A stretch of 64,000 bases of DNA from Stutzerimonas stutzeri (GCF_038561965.1 NZ_CP139348.1:4340001-4404000), one strand, 5' to 3'. Positions 38,309 through 46,144 are shown, numbered from the stretch's first letter. Made by a program: numbers and translations. Notes: generated from the letters alone by a model not told the origin.

Positions 38309-38410
38309 TGCAGCTGTCCTCGTTGCAAGGCTGGAAAAACTGGAGACCAACCATAGACGAAGACGCTACTATTTTTGAAATTTAGTCTTGTGATGTTTCG
38401 AATTCACCAA

Positions 38411-39310
38411 ATGAATACCTACAACTTCGACCTCAACCTGCTCCGCGTGCTAGACGCCTTGCTGCGCGAGCGCAACGTCTCGCGGGCCGCCGAGCGGCTG
38501 TCGCTCAGCCAACCGGCGGTCAGCAACGCGCTCAATCGCCTGCGCGAACTGCTCGATGACCCGCTGCTGGTGCGTGCCGGCCGCGCGATGCAGCCGACCC
38601 CGCGGGCACTTGCACTCGAGGCGCCCATCCGCCATGCATTGCAGCAGATCGAGCACAGCCTGATTGCCGGCGAGGCCTTCGACCCGGCGCGCAGCCATCA
38701 GCGTTTTCGCATCGCCGTAACCGACTATGTCGAACTGATCTGCATGCCCGCGTTGATGCGGCGGCTGGCGGAGCACGCGCCGGGCATCCAGCTGGCGATC
38801 CAGCACCTGACGCCGACATTGCCGGTCGAAGCCTTGGACAACGGCGAGGTCGACCTCGTGCTTGGCCGTTTTCTGGAGGTGCCGTCGCGCTTCCACGTCC
38901 GGCGCTGGGCCAGCGAGACGCTGCAGGTCGCGGTGCGCCGCGACCACCCGTTACTCGCAGGCGACCTGGACCTGGAGGCATTTCTGCGTCTGCGCCACCT
39001 GTGGGTACATGGTGGCCAGACGCGCGGGATGGTCGACCAGTGGCTAGAGGCCAAAGGCCGCGAACGAGAGGTTGTCTACACCACTCCAAACTACCTGCAG
39101 GCAGCCCATATCGTCGCCAGCAGCGACCTCGCTGCGGTATTGCCGACCCAGCTGGCGCGCTACTTCGCCACCTTGCTGCCCCTGCAAACCTTCGATCTGC
39201 CGTTCGATCTCGGTACCTTCGCGCTGGATATCGTCAGCGTCGCGCAGCGGCAGAACGACTCGGCGTTGCAGTGGCTGATCGCGCAGATCGACGCAGTGGC
39301 ACCCGCCTGA
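38411..39310 (+). CDS. LysR-family transcription regulator
   Basis: A 299-residue LysR regulator: helix-turn-helix at about 16-45 (RNVSRAAERLSLSQPAVSNALNRLRELLDDPLLVR) and a ligand-binding domain after residue 90. ATG at 38411 fits the usual LysR start (FDLNLLRVLDALL); in-frame starts at 38393 (ATG) and 38375 (TTG) are possible. It is divergent from the 3-hydroxyacyl-CoA dehydrogenase with about 100 bases between, the usual layout of a LysR regulator and its target. I saw no clear T-N11-A operator. Confidence 0.92.
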   Translation: MNTYNFDLNLLRVLDALLRERNVSRAAERLSLSQPAVSNALNRLRELLDDPLLVRAGRAMQPTPRALALEAPIRHALQQIEHSLIAGEAFDPARSHQRFRIAVTDYVELICMPALMRRLAEHAPGIQLAIQHLTPTLPVEALDNGEVDLVLGRFLEVPSRFHVRRWASETLQVAVRRDHPLLAGDLDLEAFLRLRHLWVHGGQTRGMVDQWLEAKGREREVVYTTPNYLQAAHIVASSDLAAVLPTQLARYFATLLPLQTFDLPFDLGTFALDIVSVAQRQNDSALQWLIAQIDAVAPA

Positions 39311-39508
39311 CGCGGCGCGAATCCGCGCCTCGCAGATGATATTCATTTGCTACTATCGGGCTTCGCTCGCTTCGGTGAGCAGGGAACCAGACGATCTCTT
39401 CCGTATCTCAGCAGCGCTAGCGGAACATCGCAGCCAGGCTGGCATCTATCCTTGATACCTCGCCATGGGAACATGGACGATCCAAGCAAATTCAGGAGCG
39501 AACACTCT

Positions 39509-40360
39509 ATGGCGGCCCTGCTGCAACGCACTATCGATGCCATTGCCCGGAATCAGTCCGAACTTCTCAACAGCTGGAAAAGCGACCTGCAAAGCCTCGG
39601 CGGCTACCACAACGTCAGGCCCGAGGAGCTCGCTCAGCAATCCACTGACTTCATTCGCCTGCTCAGTGGCAGCCTTAGCGGCGGCAACTCGGCCGACATC
39701 ACCGCTTCGGCCTGGGATGGCATGCGCCTGTACCTGGAAACGTTGTCGCGTAGCCGCGCCGTGCTCGGTCTCGACTCGCAGCAGACGGCAGGCTTCATCT
39801 TCGCCGCCAAACGCCCACTGATGAGCCTGTTGCAAAGCGAGTACGCCAACGAGCCTGCCGTGTTCGCCGAACAGCTGTGGGCGGTATCCGACCTGATCGA
39901 CAATCTGGGCCTGCATACCGTCCGGGCCTTCCAGCGATCCCGCGAAGAAGTGATCAAGCGCCAGCAGGAAGAATTGCTGGAGCTGTCGACGCCGGTGGTG
40001 AAACTGTGGGATGGCGTACTGGCCCTGCCGATGATCGGCACCCTCGACTCGCAGCGTACCCAGGTGGTGATGGAGTCGTTGCTGCAGCGCATCGTCGATA
40101 CCGGTTCGGAAATCGCCATCATCGATATCACCGGCGTGCCGACAGTCGACACCTTGGTGGCCCAGCACCTGCTCAAGACCGTTACTGCGATCCGCCTGAT
40201 GGGTGCCGACTGCATCATCAGTGGCGTACGCCCGCAGATCGCACAGACCATCGTGCACTTGGGGCTCGACCTGCAAGGCATCGTCACCAAGGCCAGCCTG
40301 GCCGACGCCCTCGCCCTGGCCCTGCGCCGTTCGGGTCTCACCGTGACCAAGGCCGTCTAA
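39509..40360 (+). CDS. rsbR: Stressosome scaffold protein RsbR-like
   Basis: A 283-residue protein with an N-terminal helical (globin-like) sensor region (about 1-140) and a C-terminal STAS domain (about 160-275). Two threonines align with the phosphorylation sites of Bacillus RsbR: Thr178 in MIGTLDSQRT (Thr171 there) and Thr215 in GVPTVDTLVAQHL (Thr205 there). RsbR builds, with RsbS, the large complex that holds RsbT. The start at 39509 has AGGAG upstream. The next five genes overlap in a row, so this is one operon. Confidence 0.9.
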   Translation: MAALLQRTIDAIARNQSELLNSWKSDLQSLGGYHNVRPEELAQQSTDFIRLLSGSLSGGNSADITASAWDGMRLYLETLSRSRAVLGLDSQQTAGFIFAAKRPLMSLLQSEYANEPAVFAEQLWAVSDLIDNLGLHTVRAFQRSREEVIKRQQEELLELSTPVVKLWDGVLALPMIGTLDSQRTQVVMESLLQRIVDTGSEIAIIDITGVPTVDTLVAQHLLKTVTAIRLMGADCIISGVRPQIAQTIVHLGLDLQGIVTKASLADALALALRRSGLTVTKAV

Positions 40361-40722
40361 TGGATCGCATACCCATTCTGCGGATGGGCGAGTTTCTGCT
40401 CGTCACCATCCAGGTCGACATGCACGACCAACTGGCAATGACCCTGCAGGACGACCTGGCCGAGCGCATCAGTGCAACCTCGGCGAAGGCCGTGCTGATC
40501 GATATCTCCGCGCTGGACATGGTCGACTCCTTCATCGGCCGCATGATCGGCACCATCTCCGGCCTGTCGCGGATCATGGACGCCGAAACCGTCGTGGTCG
40601 GCATGCAGCCCGCCGTGGCAATCACCCTGGTCGAGCTAGGTCTTGAGCTTCCAGGCGTCAGCACGGCGCTGAACGTCGAGCGCGGCATGCAGCTGTTGCG
40701 TGCCCGCGTGGCCGCGCAATGA
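40360..40722 (+). CDS. rsbS: Stressosome protein RsbS-like (STAS domain)
   Basis: A 120-residue single STAS domain. Ser57 in LDMVDSFIGRMIG matches the Ser59 that RsbT phosphorylates in Bacillus subtilis. The order rsbR-rsbS-rsbT is that of Bacillus. The ATG overlaps the rsbR stop and the end overlaps rsbT by 4 bases. Confidence 0.93.
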   Translation: MDRIPILRMGEFLLVTIQVDMHDQLAMTLQDDLAERISATSAKAVLIDISALDMVDSFIGRMIGTISGLSRIMDAETVVVGMQPAVAITLVELGLELPGVSTALNVERGMQLLRARVAAQ

Positions 40723-41123
40723 TCGTGCGCAGCAGCGGCAGCCAGCCGGTGCGCCTCGAGCAGGATGTAGTACTGGCACGACAGACCGTGCGCAAGCTGA
40801 CCCAGGAATGCGCCATGCGGCTGATCGACCAGACCAAACTGGTCACCGCTGTCAGCGAACTGGCGCGTAATACCGTCGTCTATGGCGGCGGCGGCGACAT
40901 GGACTGGCAGATCATCGAGGATGGCGCGCGTATCGCCGTGCGGCTGACCTTCCGCGACGAAGGTCCGGGAATCGCCGACATCAAACTGGCGATGACCGAC
41001 GGCTGGACTTCCGGCAGTGGACTCGGGCTCGGCCTCACCGGGGCCAAGCGCCTGGTAGACGAATTCGAGCTCGATAGCACGCCTGGCATGGGGACGCGTA
41101 TCACCATCACGCGGTGGACATGA
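40719..41123 (+). CDS. rsbT: Stressosome kinase RsbT-like (anti-sigma-factor-type ATPase)
   Basis: A 134-residue GHKL kinase. The N box is SELARNTVVYGGGG, the G1 box is DEGPGIADIKLAMTDG and the G2 box is SGLGLGLTGAKRLVDEF. RsbT phosphorylates RsbS and RsbR, is released, and then activates a PP2C phosphatase in Bacillus. Here no sigB or RsbU is nearby, so the output partner is the next gene or the kinases after it. Confidence 0.93.
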   Translation: MIVRSSGSQPVRLEQDVVLARQTVRKLTQECAMRLIDQTKLVTAVSELARNTVVYGGGGDMDWQIIEDGARIAVRLTFRDEGPGIADIKLAMTDGWTSGSGLGLGLTGAKRLVDEFELDSTPGMGTRITITRWT

Positions 41124-42130
41124 ACGTTCAGGGAAGCGTCACCCAGGTTTTACCGATCGAAGATGCCAGCCAGATCGGTCATGCACGCCGCGTTGCCCAA
41201 CGCTTGGCCGAACAACACAACTTCGACGTAACCGATGCCGGACGGGTTGCCCTGCTGGCTACCGAGTTGGCCAGCAACGTGCTCAAGCATGCCGGCAGCG
41301 GTGAGCTGCACCTGCGTGCAGTCCAGGGGCAAGATGGTGCCGGTGTCGAGATCATCGCGGTTGATCGCGGGCCTGGCTTTGATCTTAACCAGTGCCTGAC
41401 TGACGGCTATTCCAGCAGCGGCACCCAGGGCATTGGCCTTGGCGCCCTGGCGCGGCAGGCGCAGGTGTTCGATGCTTTCTCCGATGCCCGCGGCTCCGTT
41501 GTGCTCGCGCAGCTATTCCCGCGAGGGGTAAAGCCACCGCGGTGGCGCTACGGCGTCAGTCAGCAGCCTTTTCCAGGCGAAATCGCATGCGGTGACGACT
41601 GGCACCTGGCCCTCGACGAGCAACGCTGCAGTGTTCTGATGATCGACGGCATCGGTCACGGCGAACTTGCACAGCAGGCGGCGCATGCCGGCTCCGCCGC
41701 ATTCGGCGAGAACCCGTTCGTTTCACCTTCCGCTCTGTTCGACGATATGCACCGGGCCATGAATGGCGGCCGTGGCGGCGCTGTGGCTGTCGCCCAGTTC
41801 GACCGTCAGCGCCAGGCACTCAGCTTCGCCGGCATCGGCAATATCGGCGCCAGCCTGATCGGCAGCGACGGCTCACGCGGCCTGGCCTCGCACCCCGGCA
41901 TCGTTGGCGTGCGCTTTCGCAAGGCCCATGTTTTCGATTACCCGCGGGGCGATGCACGGCTGCTGGTACTGTATAGCGACGGCCTGCAGTCGCGCTGGAA
42001 CCTGCGCGACTACCCCGGCCTGGTCCACCGTCATCCGGCGATTATCGCCGCGCTGTTGCAGCGTGACTTCTGTCGCGGCCGCGACGACGTAACCGTACTG
42101 GCGCTCAATCTGGAGGATACCTGTGGCTGA
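41120..42130 (+). CDS. Fusion of RsbT/RsbW-type ATPase and PP2C (SpoIIE/RsbX-type) phosphatase
   Basis: A 336-residue protein with two parts. The N-terminal half (about 1-135) is a GHKL ATPase: LATELASNVLKHAGSG (N box), AVDRGPGFDLNQC (G1) and GIGLGALARQAQVFD (G2). The C-terminal half (about 150-330) is a PP2C phosphatase: CGDDWHLALDEQRCSVLMIDGIGHGELA, FAGIGNIGASLI and LLVLYSDGLQSRW, ending CRGRDDVTVLALN. It probably does the job of RsbX, resetting RsbR and RsbS. The ATG at 41120 overlaps the rsbT stop (ATGA); a GTG at 41114 is an alternative. Confidence 0.9.
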   Translation: MNVQGSVTQVLPIEDASQIGHARRVAQRLAEQHNFDVTDAGRVALLATELASNVLKHAGSGELHLRAVQGQDGAGVEIIAVDRGPGFDLNQCLTDGYSSSGTQGIGLGALARQAQVFDAFSDARGSVVLAQLFPRGVKPPRWRYGVSQQPFPGEIACGDDWHLALDEQRCSVLMIDGIGHGELAQQAAHAGSAAFGENPFVSPSALFDDMHRAMNGGRGGAVAVAQFDRQRQALSFAGIGNIGASLIGSDGSRGLASHPGIVGVRFRKAHVFDYPRGDARLLVLYSDGLQSRWNLRDYPGLVHRHPAIIAALLQRDFCRGRDDVTVLALNLEDTCG

Positions 42131-42995
42131 CCCTACCCTCCCGGAGCCCGGCGAAGCAGGCCGGATCGAACTGTTGCGTCGTGAAAACGAATCGCTGCGC
42201 TCCGAACTCGAAGAGACCAATCAGGGCGTGCTGGCGCTCTACGCGGAGCTGGATACGCAGGCTGAACAGCTGCGCCAGGCATCGGAACTGAAAAGCCGCT
42301 TCCTGTCGTACATGAGCCACGAGTTCCGCACGCCACTGGGTTCGATACTCAGCATCACCCGCCTGCTCAGCGATGAGCTGGACGGCCCACTGAGCGCTGA
42401 GCAGCACAAACAGGTGCGCTTCGTCAGCTCTGCCGCCAGCGAGCTGAGCGAGATGGTGGACGACCTGCTCGATCTGGCGAAGATCGAGGCGGGGCGCGTC
42501 AGCATTTCACCGGCCTGGTTCGACATGCTCGACCTGTTTTCGGCATTGCGCGGGATGTTTCGTCCAATCGTCGAAGGCTCGCCCGTTGACCTCATCTTCG
42601 AGGAGCCGGTAGGCCTTCCGCGCTTCTATACCGACGACAAGAAGCTCGCGCAGATCCTGCGGAACTTCATTTCCAATGCGCTGAAATTCACCCCACAGGG
42701 CGAGGTTCGTGTTTCGGCGCGAATGGAAAACCCACAGCAGGTCCGTTTCGCCGTCAGCGACACCGGCATCGGCATCGCTGCCGAGCTGCACGACCGCCTG
42801 TTCGAGGATTTCGCCCAGGTCGACTCTCCGCTGCAGAAGCGTCTGCGCGGTACCGGCCTGGGCCTTGCGTTGTGCAAACGCTTTGCCGAATTGCTGGGCG
42901 GTCGGGTTGGGCTGGAAAGCGAACCGGGAAAGGGCTCCGAGTTCTACGTGATCATCCCGTTTGCCATCCAGGCGGAGGGTACCGATGGGTCGTGA
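42123..42995 (+). CDS. Soluble histidine kinase of the stressosome operon
   Basis: A 290-residue histidine kinase without sensor domain or membrane segment. A coiled coil at about residues 12-58 (LLRRENESLRSELEETNQGVLALYAELDTQAEQLR) precedes the H-box YMSHEFRTPLGSI (His66). The ATPase part has NFISNALKFTP, VSDTGIGI and GTGLGLALCKRF. GTG start, overlapping the previous gene by 8 bases. The short N-terminus suggests that the kinase is controlled by binding a partner, perhaps RsbT or the phosphatase. Confidence 0.92.
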   Translation: MADPTLPEPGEAGRIELLRRENESLRSELEETNQGVLALYAELDTQAEQLRQASELKSRFLSYMSHEFRTPLGSILSITRLLSDELDGPLSAEQHKQVRFVSSAASELSEMVDDLLDLAKIEAGRVSISPAWFDMLDLFSALRGMFRPIVEGSPVDLIFEEPVGLPRFYTDDKKLAQILRNFISNALKFTPQGEVRVSARMENPQQVRFAVSDTGIGIAAELHDRLFEDFAQVDSPLQKRLRGTGLGLALCKRFAELLGGRVGLESEPGKGSEFYVIIPFAIQAEGTDGS

Positions 42996-44940
42996 CAGCC
43001 GCTTGCTGATCGTCGACGACAACGCAACGACGCGCTACGCCATGCGCCGGGTGCTGGAACGTCATGGCTATCAGGTATTGGAAGCAGGCACCGGCGGCGA
43101 AGGACTTGCGCTGGTCGCCAGTGCTGCGCCCGATGCACTGATTCTCGACGTCAACCTGCCGGACATGAGCGGCTTCGACATTGCCCGCCAGTTGCGTACC
43201 GACCCGGGCACCGCCCTGCTGCCGCTTATCCACGTCTCCGCCGCGTCTATCGAAACCAATGACATCATTACCGGCCTCGACGCGGGCGGCGACGCCTACC
43301 TGATCCACCCGGTCGATCCCGATGTGCTGTTGGCCACCCTGCGCACCTTGCTGCGGGTACGTGATACCGAACATGCCTTGCGCGACAGTGAAGCGCGCTT
43401 CCGGGAAATCTTCATCCATGTTGCCGCCCCCATCGCCGTGCTCGACGCGGAGCTGCAACTGCACGAATGCAACCACGCTTTCGAGCTTCTGATCGGCTCG
43501 GCCAGCCCTGCCACACTACTGACCGACATTTTCGCCGCGGGCCAGGAGGCCCTGGTTGCCGAATTGCGCACACGCCTGCAAGCCGGTGAGCGCTGGCGCA
43601 CGCTATTGCAGATGCGGGTCCATGGCGAAACGCGTGAAACCGAATGGCAGATTTCCCCGTACCGTACGCCGGGCCTCGGCCTGGTATTCGTCGAGGACGT
43701 GACCGAGCAACGCCACCGCGAGCGGGCCCAGCGTCAGGAGATCGCAAACACCACAAGCCAGCTCGCCCACGAAGTGGCCGAGCGAGCGCGCACCGAAGAG
43801 CAGCTCTTGCAGGCGCAGAAGATGGACGCCCTGGGCAAGCTCACCGGCGGTATCGCCCACGACTTCAACAACCTGCTTACCGGCATCATTACCGGCATCG
43901 AATTGATGAAGCAGCGCATCATCGAAGGCCGCGCCGACAGCGTGCTGCGCTTCGCCGATGCATCGCTCAGCTCGGCGCGCAGCGCAGCATCGCTGACCAA
44001 TCGCCTGCTCGCGTTCGCCCGCAAACAGCCACTGGATGCCCGCGCGCTGAATATCAATGAGCGCATCCGTTCGCTGGCAGATCTGTTACGTCGCACGATC
44101 GGCGAGCGCATCACGCTGACGTTCGACTTCACCAACGAGCCCGCCGTGGCCCGCGTAGACATCAGTCAGTTCGAAAGCGCGCTGCTCAATCTGGTGATCA
44201 ACGCCCGTGACGCGCTGCCTGATGGCGGTCATATCCGAATCAGTACGTTTCTATCTGATGGCAGCCAGAAGCCGGAGCTGGCGGCAGGTCGCTATATCGG
44301 TCTGTGCGTGAGCGATGACGGGACGGGTATTGATCCTGGCGTACTGGACAAGGTCTTCGACCCCTTCTTCACCACCAAGCCACAGGGGCGCGGCACCGGG
44401 CTGGGGCTGTCGAGCATCTATGGCTTCGCCTTGCAGTCAGGGGGCGATGCGAGCATCCGCAGCACACTCGGGGCCGGCACCGAAGTCACCTTGCTGCTGC
44501 CGGCCGCCAGCGGTGAGCCAATAGCGGCGGCGGCGGCAGCACCCGACGCCTCGATCCGCCTTGCAGGCCACGAGCATGTGCTGGTCGTGGAAGACATGCC
44601 CAGCGTCCGCATGCTCATCGCGGAAACGCTGATCGATGCAGGTTATCGCTGCAGCCAGGCCGGCGATGTGGAAACGGCCCAAGCGCTGCTGGAAGCCGAC
44701 ACGTCGATCGAACTGCTGCTCACCGACGTCGGGCTGCCTCGCCTTTCGGGGCGGCAGCTTGCGCAATGGGCTCGACAGTCAAGACCGGGGCTGCCGGTGA
44801 TCCTGATCACCGGTTATGCAGAAAATGCCTCCAGCCGCGAAGGGTTCATCGACGAGCGCATGGACCTGGTGCTCAAGCCGTTCGAAGCCGCGGACCTGTT
44901 GACCAAGATTCGCGGCCTGCTGGACGGCGCGCAAGGATAG
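42985..44940 (+). CDS. Hybrid kinase: receiver-PAS-histidine kinase-receiver
   Basis: A 651-residue cytosolic protein. First receiver domain at about 5-120 with Asp55 in LILDVNLPDMSG. PAS-type region at about 145-255. Coiled coil to about 275, then the H-box LTGGIAHDFNNLLTGI with His292. ATPase NLVINARDAL, CVSDDGTGID, GTGLGLSSIYGF. Second receiver at about 530-650 with Asp581 in LLTDVGLPRLSG. ATG at 42985 has GGAGG upstream. Last gene of the operon, overlapping the previous one by 11 bases. It probably accepts phosphate from the kinase at 42.1 kb and passes it on. Confidence 0.93.
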   Translation: MGRDSRLLIVDDNATTRYAMRRVLERHGYQVLEAGTGGEGLALVASAAPDALILDVNLPDMSGFDIARQLRTDPGTALLPLIHVSAASIETNDIITGLDAGGDAYLIHPVDPDVLLATLRTLLRVRDTEHALRDSEARFREIFIHVAAPIAVLDAELQLHECNHAFELLIGSASPATLLTDIFAAGQEALVAELRTRLQAGERWRTLLQMRVHGETRETEWQISPYRTPGLGLVFVEDVTEQRHRERAQRQEIANTTSQLAHEVAERARTEEQLLQAQKMDALGKLTGGIAHDFNNLLTGIITGIELMKQRIIEGRADSVLRFADASLSSARSAASLTNRLLAFARKQPLDARALNINERIRSLADLLRRTIGERITLTFDFTNEPAVARVDISQFESALLNLVINARDALPDGGHIRISTFLSDGSQKPELAAGRYIGLCVSDDGTGIDPGVLDKVFDPFFTTKPQGRGTGLGLSSIYGFALQSGGDASIRSTLGAGTEVTLLLPAASGEPIAAAAAAPDASIRLAGHEHVLVVEDMPSVRMLIAETLIDAGYRCSQAGDVETAQALLEADTSIELLLTDVGLPRLSGRQLAQWARQSRPGLPVILITGYAENASSREGFIDERMDLVLKPFEAADLLTKIRGLLDGAQG

Positions 44941-45001
44941 ATACACCCAGCCTTGCTAGCCCGTAACGCCAAGCCACGCAAAAAGCGCTGGCAGCAGAAA
45001 G

Positions 45002-45112
45002 CAAAAAACCCGCCGAAGCGGGTTTCTTCTGACCATTCCGAATCCATTCGGCTTGCCTTCCTGGCTGTGGTCGATCATCCATGATCCTGAGCGCGTCCTG
45101 CGCTTCAGAGAT
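45002..45112 (-). ncRNA. Predicted Rsm-type (CsrA/RsmA-sequestering) small RNA, copy A
   Basis: Minus-strand RNA of about 110 bases. It has six GGA motifs; four sit in the loops of consecutive hairpins: AGCGC-AGGAC-GCGCT (45090-45104), GATCA-TGGA-TGATC, GCC-AGGAA-GGC and CCGAA-TGGA-TTCGG. It ends in a CCCGC-TTCG-GCGGG terminator with a T6 run (45003-45022). The layout is that of RsmX/RsmY/RsmZ RNAs, which bind and remove RsmA from mRNA. A second copy lies at 46030-46138; the fourth hairpin differs in sequence between copies but keeps its stem and its GGA loop. The 5' end is an estimate. Confidence 0.8.
45003..45025. terminator. Terminator shared by sRNA copy A and the hybrid-kinase operon
   Basis: An AAACCCGC-CGAA-GCGGGTTT hairpin (45006-45025). 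On the minus strand it is followed by T6 and ends the small RNA; on the plus strand it lies 65 bases after the stop of the hybrid kinase and is followed by T-rich sequence, so it can serve both convergent transcripts. Confidence 0.85.
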
Positions 45113-45118
45113 GGGCAT

Positions 45119-45124
45119 AGATTA
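45119..45124 (-). promoter_or_regulatory. Candidate -10 box of sRNA copy A
   Basis: On the minus strand TAATCT lies 7 bases before the estimated RNA start. The surrounding TTAATCTA is kept in copy B (46145-46150), while the sequence just upstream differs, which suggests it matters. No good -35 box is seen, as expected for an activator-dependent promoter. Confidence 0.5.
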
Positions 45125-45167
45125 ATCATATGGATGCAGACGCTAAAGAGCCAAAAGCTGCGATCCT

Positions 45168-45185
45168 TGTAAGCCTTTCGCTATA
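45168..45185 (-). promoter_or_regulatory. GacA-box-like upstream sequence of sRNA copy A
   Basis: Plus-strand TGTAAGCCTTTCGCTATA. The GacA site upstream of rsm genes is TGTAAG-N6-CTTACA; here one half is perfect and the other matches 3 of 6. It is centred about 65 bp upstream of the predicted RNA start. The same 18 bases occur at the same distance from copy B, although the 40 bp between box and promoter differ. Confidence 0.7.
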
Positions 45186-45642
45186 GCCGAAACGAACCCA
45201 TGGTTTCGCGGCTGCCGTCTGCCCCAGATAAATCCTTGCCATTGCGCCATGCGAGCGAGGTGCAAAGGGTGCAGGTGCCACTACAGTCTGTTTCCGTGAG
45301 CGCCGTGCGGGAATGCTCCAAAATCGAATGGCTGATAACTATTGCGAAACGACATTTAAAAAATATATTCCCTGCCGCTTCGCTTACACAATATCGATGA
45401 TTAACAGCCAGTTGGGCCTGGAAAATTTAATTTGCGAATTAAATTCGCACTCATAATTATAAAGAAAGCTGTACATATATTTAAATGTGCGTATATTCGC
45501 CCCCACTGCTTCGCAATTAACACTTCGACACCCGGCATGATGTTTCTCAGTTTTCATCTCCTCGGTTCGTTTTGATTCTCGCTTCTCAGTCTCGGCGCTG
45601 AATGCTTCAGTGCTGTAGCCTTAAAACACCTGGGAGATACTC
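45186..45642 (+). promoter_or_regulatory. AT-rich leader and promoter region of the cold-shock gene
   Basis: About 450 bases without a gene, much lower in G+C than the rest, especially 45340-45500. It holds a perfect 15-bp palindrome (GCGAATT-A-AATTCGC, 45434-45448), several TATA-like stretches and a hairpin (CTGAA-TGC-TTCAG) shortly before the ribosome site GGGAG. A long 5' leader is usual for cold-shock mRNAs. I cannot place the promoter exactly. Confidence 0.55.
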
Positions 45643-45855
45643 ATGTCTACTCGTCAAAATGGCACAGTTAAATGGTTCAACGATGAAAAAGGTTTCGGCT
45701 TTATTACGCCGACCGACGGTAGCGAAGATCTTTTCGTTCATTATCGTTCAATCGAAAGCACAGGCTTCAAAAGCCTGAGCGAAGGCCAAGCGGTCTCTTT
45801 CATGGCCACTAAAGGCCAGAAAGGGATGCAGGCCGATCAGGTTCAAGTCTCCTAA
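45643..45855 (+). CDS. Cold-shock domain protein (CspA family)
   Basis: A 70-residue cold-shock protein with the nucleic-acid-binding motifs KGFGFI (RNP1) and LFVHY (RNP2); NGTVKWFNDEKGFGFITP is the family signature. It melts RNA structure. GGGAG lies 7 bases before the ATG. The gene sits alone between two Rsm-type RNA genes that read the other way, and has its own terminator. Codon use (GAA, AAA, CGT rather than G+C-rich choices) fits a highly expressed gene. Confidence 0.97.
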   Translation: MSTRQNGTVKWFNDEKGFGFITPTDGSEDLFVHYRSIESTGFKSLSEGQAVSFMATKGQKGMQADQVQVS

Positions 45856-45870
45856 GACGCCTGATACAAA

Positions 45871-45898
45871 AAAGCCCCGCTTCGGCGGGGCTTTTTTT
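45871..45898 (+). terminator. Terminator of the cold-shock gene
   Basis: AAAGCCCCGC-TTCG-GCGGGGCTTT: a strong stem (45871-45880 with 45885-45894) with a TTCG loop and seven T residues, 15 bases after the stop codon. Confidence 0.95.
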
Positions 45899-46029
45899 CG
45901 TCCATGATATTTAACGACGAAAGTTTGCCGCTCAATAAAAAATTGATAACCGGTAATTATTTGTTGCTACCCGCGAGGCGCAACCGTGAGGCAAGGCGTG
46001 CGGCAGCAAAACCTGATTCGCCAGAAAAG

Positions 46030-46138
46030 CAAAAACCCGCCGAAGCGGGTTTTTTCTGACCTTTCCGAACTCCCTTTCGAGTGCCTTCCTGGCGATGGTC
46101 GATCATCCTGATCCTGAGCGCGTCCTGCGCTTCAGAGT
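46030..46138 (-). ncRNA. Predicted Rsm-type small RNA, copy B
   Basis: Minus-strand RNA of about 109 bases, closely similar to copy A at 45002-45112. Six GGA motifs; four in hairpin loops: AGCGC-AGGAC-GCGCT (46117-46131), GATCA-GGA-TGATC, GCC-AGGAA-GGC and CGAA-AGGGAG-TTCG. It ends in the same CCCGC/GCGGG hairpin with T5. Compared with A, the second loop lacks one base and the fourth hairpin has a different sequence but still forms, which is evidence for selection on structure. The 5' end is an estimate. Confidence 0.8.
46031..46055. terminator. Terminator of sRNA copy B
   Basis: CCCGC (46036-46040), CGAA loop, GCGGG (46045-46049), with T5 on the minus strand and T6 on the plus strand. It ends copy B and could also stop read-through from the cold-shock gene. 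Confidence 0.85.
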
Positions 46139-46144
46139 GGGTGT

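Noticed and set aside
38309..38410. LysR operator between the 3-hydroxyacyl-CoA dehydrogenase gene and the regulator
   Set aside because: The position is right but I found no convincing T-N11-A dyad, so no site is reported.
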